From positions 1 through 64,000 of the forward strand of contig NZ_JAGEPF010000020.1 of assembly GCF_017573465.1 (NCBI RefSeq): a stretch of DNA of 64,000 bases. Reading direction: 5' to 3'. The stretch's first letter is position 1. Every line of letters starts with the position of its first letter. This document shows, piece by piece, positions 58,801-64,000 of the stretch. The translations under genes were made by a program, and so were the position numbers. The DNA is from Actinomadura violacea (lineage in GTDB: Bacteria > Actinomycetota > Actinomycetes > Streptosporangiales > Streptosporangiaceae). A model generated the notes under the pieces. It saw only the letters and a program-made list of their open reading frames with translations. It did not search any database and had not been told where the DNA came from.

Positions 58801-60484
58801 CGCGACCGGCGCCGCCCTCGCGGGACTGGAGTCGACCGTCGTCGTCGGGGTCGTCCCGTCCGCCGACGGGCCGATCGACCCCGAGCGGGCCTACCGGTTC
58901 GTGCAGCGCGCCGGCGCCCCGGAGCCGGCCGGCGCGAAGAAGACCGAGACGGTCACCGTCGCCCGCGACGACGCCGCCCGCCTCCGCCGCCTCCTCGACC
59001 GGTACGAGCGGAACGGGCCGCTCGCCCCGGACAAGGACGCGGTCGAGGCGTTCGTCCGGGGCACCGGCGTCCGCCGCGCCATCGCCGCCCTCGTCCTGGA
59101 CGGCCTGCCCCGCCGCGCCTACGAGGGCGGCGACCGCACCACACGGTTCGAGGCGCACAAGAAGATGCTGCGCACCAAGCCGTACTCGGCGACGAAGGAG
59201 GTCGCGCAGGAGGCCGAGGACCTCTCGCACCGGCTCGGCGTCCCCGGCCGCCGGCAGGTGGTGGCCGCCGGGATGCCCGACGACCCCGCCGAGCTGTGGG
59301 CGGACGGAGGCCAGGCGGCCGCCGCCGCGCGCATGGCGGACGCGTGGTCGCGGCTCCTCGGCCGCCGCGCCGCCGTGGACGAGGCGCTGGTCGCCGACCT
59401 GGAACGCGACCTCGGCCTGCCGGACACCTGGGCCGCCGCGCTCGCCGACCCCGCCGCGTCCCCGATCGCCGCCGCCGACCTGACCTGCGTCGTCGCCGAG
59501 CAGGAACCGTACGGTATCGGCGTCCACACCGTCGCGCCCGACGGCACGGTGAACACGCGGCGCATGCACCACGACCCGTACGTCCCGCTGGCGTCCGTGC
59601 TGGTGTGGGCGCTGACCGAACGCCCCGTCGGCGACCCGGCCGTCGCCGGCGTCGGCGATCTGGTCGCGCGGTTGAAGGCCCGGCTCGCCGCGCCCGGTCT
59701 GCTGCTCCCGCTCGGCTCCTGCTCGCTCGGCGACCCGGGGCTGCGGCGCGACCTGTTCGGGCCGGACGTCCACCCCGTCCGCCTGGCCACCCGCGAGGGC
59801 GTGTCCGCCGAGCCGCACCCGGACGAGCTCGCCTACGACGACGGCCTGCTGATCGTCGACGGCCGGCAGCGGCTCGCGCGCGTCGTCCTGCGCCCGTCCG
59901 CGCTCGCCGGCCCGGCCGCCCGCGCGCGCCTCGACCGGCTCTGCGCCGACCACGGCCTGGACGACCTGCGCCGCCTCGTCGACGCCGCCATGTCGCGCTC
60001 CGCCGCCGTCGACCGCATGGTCGCCCGCGCCGCCGCGACGCCCGTCCCGCCCGGCGGCTACGAGGCGAACCCGCTGCTGAGCGTCCCCGGCCTGGTCGCC
60101 GACGCGGCCGCCGAGACCGGCACGAGCGAGGACGCGGCCGTCCTCTACCTGCAGCTGCTCACCCTCGCCCGTCCGACCGACCGCAACGTCCGCAGGTGGA
60201 ACGGCTGGACGGCCGCCCGGCACAAGGCCGCGCAGGCCGAGCTCGTGGACCGCGCGCTCGTCCAGCAGGACAAGCGCGCCCGCGCCGGCCGTACCGCGTT
60301 CGTCCCCGGCGAATGGGCCGTGCTCAAGGCGCCGGAACTTCCGATCGAGAGCGCGAAGCTCGCCGCGCACCTGGCGACGGTGGTCCGTGACAAGAGCGTC
60401 CGGGGCCCGTTCGTCCGCCTCCTGCCGCCGCGCCCCCTGCACGAGATGTTCGAGGCCGCCTGGGCCGCCCGCCGCCCCCGCTGA
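55838..60484 (+). CDS. Very large uncharacterised protein (1548 residues)
   Basis: A soluble protein of 1548 residues with no signal peptide or membrane segment, very Ala/Arg/Asp-rich. I cannot assign a domain with confidence. The middle (about 500-800) is beta-rich with repeated Trp/Gly-containing strands (SVHYAGGDFLVGWSKK, EFEPERNFGMRAWRGPHDGVLG in part). The C-terminus, about 1440-1548, has a basic helical stretch (RPTDRNVRRWNGWTAARHKAAQAELV) that could contact DNA. Similar long proteins occur in actinobacteria near MoxR-type ATPases; no such neighbour is present here. It begins without a ribosome-binding site. The antisense frame on the opposite strand is a shadow. Confidence 0.72.
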   Translation: MSPQLPADPAQSTLYLDWIDEADPDAAPDAEKLFAAVRAGLSRAYERPGRFLDDMKREARRLPAAHLPWFWDTVGHRLSGFAPRHAATAYADARDAEARHALPVDDRYRVDNALLFARAGAIGAARIREHQEWLAATYPADGAHREFAQFVAAWGRGRAAPPADLHTRVRRSAKAAGLGLGEDAEILAQALADARGTAVPDGLLDGAAKVFAEAPPPAGLRAALAEIFPTGAVDGSAWLRMLDAAGVVEAMADGAVRPSGGLAGWLGAFAAHYSYVRVAYGGIMPQPMPDELYAVLPRLAARLREEAVPVRLHESRYRGASLFDADLVDACLAAGIAVEDPGERLRLQFWGQGSRRDLTSLAADPVLGPRLEGTVHAGLRAGTAISRLPEAPGVEKAVHTRISGLIDRLAGGGVAAAEHAAAALEGLLDPPTVAALDGLGDALAALDLAVPLARTLRAGIPAELGWPALDDALADLGEDAAGVTSTWPVLTVYGRSRAIAIDHAGRRGECAFALPEGTVAHSVHYAGGDFLVGWSKKTSSSPASHAFWASAPGEVFEPERNFGMRAWRGPHDGVLGFQFEARGGRNDGELVLRPGGREGIGYHERQFGDGARIWSAPTYARSLDEWTVLDTATGEQRTPDALPGFLAADPPGDDASWDLDHCSLVRLPDGADASPLGHSGGLAGFRVAEHGKDRGRPPSGWTIEGTDGRTARLRYVKDGGDPWGVLRMPGGPDLVMASVRYSAFREMRCHDASDGTLLWEGRPFPGGEAEPRRDPRHRPLLPPPAFWHFLAPRDTASSEALRRTGEAAARALLAAAPEPDSVRDVLARELPQVTDPAIAAGVVDTVLRAAAVLRRRRATSRHVEIVRSGATVRPPAETPDTDLDDALLGLLPPPPRINGEERSPRPATVTAIAADGRYLDGAIDDTTRLVSPPARPLDWAPLLGAIDAAAWRLVAPSTSDADRASLAALLRTWADQPFARPGTWRRGYATGAALAGLESTVVVGVVPSADGPIDPERAYRFVQRAGAPEPAGAKKTETVTVARDDAARLRRLLDRYERNGPLAPDKDAVEAFVRGTGVRRAIAALVLDGLPRRAYEGGDRTTRFEAHKKMLRTKPYSATKEVAQEAEDLSHRLGVPGRRQVVAAGMPDDPAELWADGGQAAAAARMADAWSRLLGRRAAVDEALVADLERDLGLPDTWAAALADPAASPIAAADLTCVVAEQEPYGIGVHTVAPDGTVNTRRMHHDPYVPLASVLVWALTERPVGDPAVAGVGDLVARLKARLAAPGLLLPLGSCSLGDPGLRRDLFGPDVHPVRLATREGVSAEPHPDELAYDDGLLIVDGRQRLARVVLRPSALAGPAARARLDRLCADHGLDDLRRLVDAAMSRSAAVDRMVARAAATPVPPGGYEANPLLSVPGLVADAAAETGTSEDAAVLYLQLLTLARPTDRNVRRWNGWTAARHKAAQAELVDRALVQQDKRARAGRTAFVPGEWAVLKAPELPIESAKLAAHLATVVRDKSVRGPFVRLLPPRPLHEMFEAAWAARRPR

Positions 60485-60512
60485 ACCGCGCCGGACGCGG
60501 CGGTTCCGGCGG

Positions 60513-61829
60513 TCAAAGGCCGCTGCGGGGGAAGCCGGCCACCTCCCGCTCGAACATCTCCGCCGCGGCGAGCAGGTCGGCCTCGCGGCCGTGCCGGGCG
60601 ACGAGCTGGAGCCCGGCCGGCAGCCCGTCGGCCGTGACGCCGGCGGGGACGTTCACGGCCGGATGCCCGGTGCCGCTGAACGGCATCGTCCGCAGGACGT
60701 AGCCGAGGCCGCCGCCCTCGAAGTCCGGTTCACGCTCGGGTGCGGTGAACCCGATCGTGGGCGCCGCCAGCAGGTCCACCTCGCGCAGCGCCGCGTCCAC
60801 CACGCCGGTGAAGCGGCGCCGCTCGTCCATGGCGTGCAGGTAGGCCGTGGCGGTGACGTCGCGTCCGGCGGCGAGGTTCGCGCGGGTCCCCGCCGCGTAG
60901 TCGGCGGCGCGTGCGGGGTACCAGGCGCGGTGCTCGTGCGCGGCCTCCGCCAGCATGGTCGTCGCGACCTGCCCCGTGAACTCCTCGATGCCCGGCAGCC
61001 GCACCTCCCGGCACCGGGCGCCCGCGCGCGCCAGCACGTCCAGCGCGTGGTCGAACACCTTCCGCACCTGCGGGGTCAGCGGCTCGCCGAGCAGGTCGGC
61101 CACCACGCCGATGCTGCGCACCGGCGCGGGCGGCGCGGGCTGCGGCCCGGCGAGCACCTCGTGCACCAGCCGGGCGTCGGCCGGGGTCCGCGCGAGGACG
61201 CCGACGGTGTCCAGGGACGGCGCGAGCGGCAGCACGCCCGCCATGTCGATGGCCCCGTGGGTCGGACGCAGCCCGACCAGGCCGCAGAACGCCGCCGGCA
61301 GGCGCACCGATCCGCCGGTGTCGGTGCCGATGGAGGCGTGGCCGATCCCGGCCGCGACCGACCCGGAGCTGGAGCCCCCGGCCGTCCGGCCCACGTCCCA
61401 CGGGTTGTTCGCCTGGCCGTGGTCCGCATGGACGAAGCCGTAGGCGAACTCCAGCAGGTTCGCCGTGCCGAACACGACGGCGCCCGCCGACCGCAGCGCG
61501 GCGTGGACGGCGGAGCCGCGGTCCGGACGGTGGTCGCGCAGGATCCGCGATCCGGCGGTCATCCGCACGCCCGGGATCGCGATCAGGTCCTTGACCGAGA
61601 CCGGGATCCCGGCCAGCGGCGCCGCGGGGACGCCCCGCAGGAAGTCCCGCTCCGCGCGTTCCGCCTGGCGGCGGGCCGGCCCGTCCAGGACGGTGACGAA
61701 CGCGTTGAGCTCCGGCTCGAGCCGGTCCAGCCGGGCGAGCACGGCGTCCAGCACTTCGACGGGCGATACCTCGTGCCGCGCGTACAGGTCGCGGAGCTCC
61801 GCGATCGGCGCGAACAGCAGCTCTTCCAA
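60513..61829 (-). CDS. Amidase signature family hydrolase
   Basis: A 438-residue amidase. Lys in IPVSVKDLIAIPG, nucleophile region RTAGGSSSGSVAAGIGHASIG, cis-serine GTDTGGSVRLPAAFCG. The TTG start at 61829 follows GAGGAGG by 4 bases and gives EELLFAPIAELRDLYARHEVSPVEV. It is divergent from the esterase gene. Substrate unknown; it is the third amidase-family gene in this window, counting the frameshifted one. Confidence 0.88.
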   Translation of the reverse strand: MEELLFAPIAELRDLYARHEVSPVEVLDAVLARLDRLEPELNAFVTVLDGPARRQAERAERDFLRGVPAAPLAGIPVSVKDLIAIPGVRMTAGSRILRDHRPDRGSAVHAALRSAGAVVFGTANLLEFAYGFVHADHGQANNPWDVGRTAGGSSSGSVAAGIGHASIGTDTGGSVRLPAAFCGLVGLRPTHGAIDMAGVLPLAPSLDTVGVLARTPADARLVHEVLAGPQPAPPAPVRSIGVVADLLGEPLTPQVRKVFDHALDVLARAGARCREVRLPGIEEFTGQVATTMLAEAAHEHRAWYPARAADYAAGTRANLAAGRDVTATAYLHAMDERRRFTGVVDAALREVDLLAAPTIGFTAPEREPDFEGGGLGYVLRTMPFSGTGHPAVNVPAGVTADGLPAGLQLVARHGREADLLAAAEMFEREVAGFPRSGL

Positions 61830-61950
61830 GACGCCTCCTCCTCGGTGTCCATGCTGGGCCCGCGACGGTTCGCCAGAGACCGAACTGTGTTCGGCCGGAG
61901 GGGCTACCGGAGAGTACGGTGTCCGGAACGTCCGAGTGGTTGGAGGGTCG

Positions 61951-62982
61951 ATGCCGCAGCTCGCCGAAATGGTCCCGCCGTCGGTCGCGGGCGCCGTGCT
62001 CCGCGCGGTGTTCGCGCTCCCCGGTCCGGTGCGGCGGCTGATCGCCGGACGGCCGGTGGTGCGCGACGGGCAGCGGCTCGCGCTGGACGCGCAGCTGCTC
62101 CTGCAGATGACGCGGCTGGAGGGCGCGAGCCTCACCAGGCCGACGGTGGCCGCGGCGCGGCAGGGCCTCGCCCGCGGGCAGCAGTGCATCGACCGGCGGC
62201 CGGCGCGCCCCGTGCGGACGCGGGACGTGACCGCCGCGGACGCGGTCCCGGCCCGGCTGTACGAGCCGAAGGGGCTGGCGGAGGGGTCGCCGCTGCTGGT
62301 GTTCTTCCACGGCGGCGGCTGGGTGATCGGCGACATCGACACCCACGACTCGGTGTGCCGGTACCTCGCGGTGAACGCCGGGGTGCGGGTGCTGTCGGTG
62401 GGCTACCGGCTCGCGCCCGAGCACCGGTTCCCGGCGGCGGCGGACGACGCGCTCGCCGCGTACGCGTGGGCGGTGGAGAACGCGGCGGCGCTCGGCGCCG
62501 ACCCGGCCGCGATCGCGGTCGGCGGCGACAGCGCGGGCGGGAACCTCGCGGCGGTCGTCGGCGCGTTCGCCGACCGCAGACCCGACTTCGCGCTGCTGAT
62601 CTACCCGGCGACGGACATGTCGGTGCGGCGCCGGTCCCGGGAGCTGTTCGCCGACGGCTTCTACCTGACCGACGCGGACATGGTGTGGTTCAGCGACCAC
62701 TACTGCCCGGACGAGGAGCGGCGCACCGACCCGAAGGCGTCGCCGCTGCTCGCGAAGGACCTGAGCGGGTTCCCCGCCACCTACCTCGTGACCGCCGGGC
62801 TCGACCCGCTGCGCGACGAGGGCGAGGCGTTCGGCGAGCGGCTCCGGGAGGCCGGGGTGCGGGTCGCGGTGCGCCGGCAGGAGGACCTGATCCACGGGTT
62901 CGCGAACATGTGGGGGCTCGGCGGCCGGTTCCAGGAGGCCCTCGCTGAGGCCGCCGGCGCGCTGCGCGCCGGCCTGCTCTAG
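61951..62982 (+). CDS. Alpha/beta hydrolase, HSL-type esterase
   Basis: A 343-residue esterase. The oxyanion motif HGGGW (120-124), nucleophile GDSAGG with Ser194, an aspartate in VTAGLDPLRDEG and a histidine in DLIHGFANMWG form the full HSL-family site. It starts with QLAEMVPPSVAGAVLRAVF, an N-terminal helical cap. Short-chain esters are the usual substrates. TGGAGGG lies before the ATG. A convergent terminator-like hairpin separates it from the aldehyde dehydrogenase. Confidence 0.9.
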   Translation: MPQLAEMVPPSVAGAVLRAVFALPGPVRRLIAGRPVVRDGQRLALDAQLLLQMTRLEGASLTRPTVAAARQGLARGQQCIDRRPARPVRTRDVTAADAVPARLYEPKGLAEGSPLLVFFHGGGWVIGDIDTHDSVCRYLAVNAGVRVLSVGYRLAPEHRFPAAADDALAAYAWAVENAAALGADPAAIAVGGDSAGGNLAAVVGAFADRRPDFALLIYPATDMSVRRRSRELFADGFYLTDADMVWFSDHYCPDEERRTDPKASPLLAKDLSGFPATYLVTAGLDPLRDEGEAFGERLREAGVRVAVRRQEDLIHGFANMWGLGGRFQEALAEAAGALRAGLL

Positions 62983-62992
62983 CCGCGCGAAC

Positions 62993-63020
62993 GGGCCCGC
63001 CCCGGTGACGAGGCGGGCCC
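62993..63020. terminator. Hairpin between convergent esterase and aldehyde dehydrogenase
   Basis: GGGCCCGCC and GGCGGGCCC form a perfect 9-bp stem with a 10-base loop, in the 50-bp gap between the two stops. Confidence 0.65.
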
Positions 63021-63033
63021 GCGCGGGCGGTGG

Positions 63034-64000
63034 TCAGAGGGGCAGGCCCGTGAAGATCATGACCTTCTCCTCGGTGTAGTCGGCCATCGCCGACCGCAGG
63101 CCCTCGCGCCCGACGCCGGAGTCCTTCACGCCGCCGTACGGCATCTGGTCGGCGCGGTAGGACGGCACGTCGCCGATGACGACGCCGCCGACGTCCAGCT
63201 CCCGGTGGGCGCGGAACGCGATGTCCAGGTTCCGCGTGAACACGCCCGCCTGCAGGCCGAACTTCGAGTCGTTGACCAGCGCGAACGCCTCGTCCACCCC
63301 GTCGACGGGCTGGACCAGCATGACCGGCCCGAAGACCTCCTCGCGCGACACCTTCGCGTCCGCGGGGACGTTGGCGAGGACGGTCGGCGCGTACGTCGCG
63401 CCCTCGCGGGTGCCGCCCGCCAGGACCTTCGCGCCCGCCGCGACGGCCTCGTCCACCCACGCCTCGACGCGCTCGGCGGCGTCCTGGCTGACGAGCGGGC
63501 CGACCTGCGTCTTGTCGTCCCACGGGTCGCCGGTGATGAGGGAGCCGACCTGCTCGACGAGCTTCGGCACGAACTCCTCGTACACCGACCGGTCGACGTA
63601 GACCCGCTGGACGGCGATGCAGCTCTGCCCGGCCTGGTAGTTGGAGAACAGCCCGATCCGCTTGGCGGCCCAGTCGAGGTCGGCGTCCGGCAGCACGACC
63701 GCCGCGCCGTTGCCGCCGAGCTCCAGCGTGACGTGCTTGCGCGGCACCTGGTCGTTGATCGCCCAGCCGACCGGCACCGATCCGGTGAACGACACGATCG
63801 GCAGCCGCGGGTCGTCGACCAGCGCGGACGCGCGGTCGTTCGGCACCGGCAGGACGGAGAACATCCCGGCGGGCAGGTCGGTCTCGGCGAGCAGCTCGCC
63901 GAGCAGCAGCGCCGACAGCGGCGTCGCGGGCGCCGGCTTCAGCACGATCGGGGTGCCCGCCGCGATCGCCGGGGCGATCTTGTGGGCGGCGAGGTTCAGC
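63034..64000 (-). CDS. Aldehyde dehydrogenase, C-terminal part (runs off the window)
   Basis: The last about 322 residues of an NAD(P)-dependent aldehyde dehydrogenase; the N-terminus lies beyond the window edge. Visible: VLKPAPATPLSAL, SFTGSVPVGWAI, catalytic Glu in VTLELGGNGAAVVLPDADLD and Cys in YQAGQSCIAVQRVYVD, then EEVFGPVMLVQPVD and GGVKDSGVGREGLRSAMADY. The group includes dehydrogenases for semialdehydes and other short aldehydes; substrate unassigned. No regulon operator is near its 3' end; the promoter is outside the window. Confidence 0.88.
   Translation of the reverse strand, partial: LNLAAHKIAPAIAAGTPIVLKPAPATPLSALLLGELLAETDLPAGMFSVLPVPNDRASALVDDPRLPIVSFTGSVPVGWAINDQVPRKHVTLELGGNGAAVVLPDADLDWAAKRIGLFSNYQAGQSCIAVQRVYVDRSVYEEFVPKLVEQVGSLITGDPWDDKTQVGPLVSQDAAERVEAWVDEAVAAGAKVLAGGTREGATYAPTVLANVPADAKVSREEVFGPVMLVQPVDGVDEAFALVNDSKFGLQAGVFTRNLDIAFRAHRELDVGGVVIGDVPSYRADQMPYGGVKDSGVGREGLRSAMADYTEEKVMIFTGLPL

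Noticed and set aside
55757..60442. A 1561-codon open frame on the minus strand
   Set aside because: It is antisense to the 1548-residue gene, has typical shadow composition (Arg/Gly/Val/Ala-rich with no motif) and runs across gene borders.

Overview
This window comes from a high-GC actinomycete, most likely a relative of Actinomadura (Thermomonosporaceae). The reasons are the very high third-position GC, frequent GTG and TTG starts, and many genes with a -10 box only 6 to 8 bases before the start codon, which suggests leaderless mRNAs. The gene content also fits: a mycothiol-dependent nitroreductase homologue, an XRE/TPR regulator, an S37 secreted tripeptidyl aminopeptidase, a DUF222/HNH gene, FmdB and two P450s. 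The genus is inferred, not proven. I saw no tRNA, rRNA, CRISPR array, prophage or transposase.

Layout: 1-5.2 kb holds the end of ettA, a TetR gene divergent from an ABC1-kinase/P450 pair, glucarate dehydratase and a thioesterase. 5.4-10.4 kb holds a secreted S37 peptidase, then on the minus strand a GH13 glucosidase, a truncated haemoglobin and an MscS channel. 10.3-20.1 kb holds an XRE/TPR regulator with a small divergent partner, a GNAT acetyltransferase, a methyltransferase, a prolyl oligopeptidase, an HNH protein, FmdB, a DUF1330 protein and ilvD. 20.5-28.8 kb holds a NERD membrane protein, a frameshifted amidase, malQ, an unknown protein and pepN. 28.9-38.6 kb holds an Mrx-type thioredoxin-fold protein, a CooC-like ATPase behind a Zur-like box, a P/Q-rich membrane protein, rpiB, a PP2C phosphatase, a Ser/Thr kinase, an orphan histidine kinase and an amidase. 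38.7-55.8 kb holds an acyl-CoA carboxyltransferase and then the main catabolic locus. 55.8-64 kb holds a 1548-residue protein of unknown function, an amidase, an esterase and a partial aldehyde dehydrogenase.

The most notable system lies at about 40.3-55.8 kb. Seven transcription units carry close variants of one 20-bp palindrome, ATCGTTTGGGCCCAAACGAT (eight sites), usually overlapping the -10 box. They encode an APC permease, a glutamine-synthetase-like gamma-glutamyl ligase followed by a P450, a PuuC-like aldehyde dehydrogenase with a PuuD-like hydrolase, a second glutamine amidotransferase, an HpaE-HpaD-HpaG-like homoprotocatechuate meta-cleavage operon, an LLM flavin monooxygenase, an acetoacetate-decarboxylase-family protein, and a MarR repressor. 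I infer one MarR-type regulon that imports an amine, masks it by gamma-glutamylation, oxidises it and opens an aromatic ring. An aromatic biogenic amine is the simplest substrate guess. No classical amine oxidase (PuuB) is visible; the P450 or LLM enzyme may replace it.

Other features include a 27-bp perfect inverted repeat containing the stop codons of two convergent genes, nested inverted repeats between the permease and the DUF222 gene, arrays of GC-rich hairpins in convergent gaps, and short tandem duplications straddling several stop codons.
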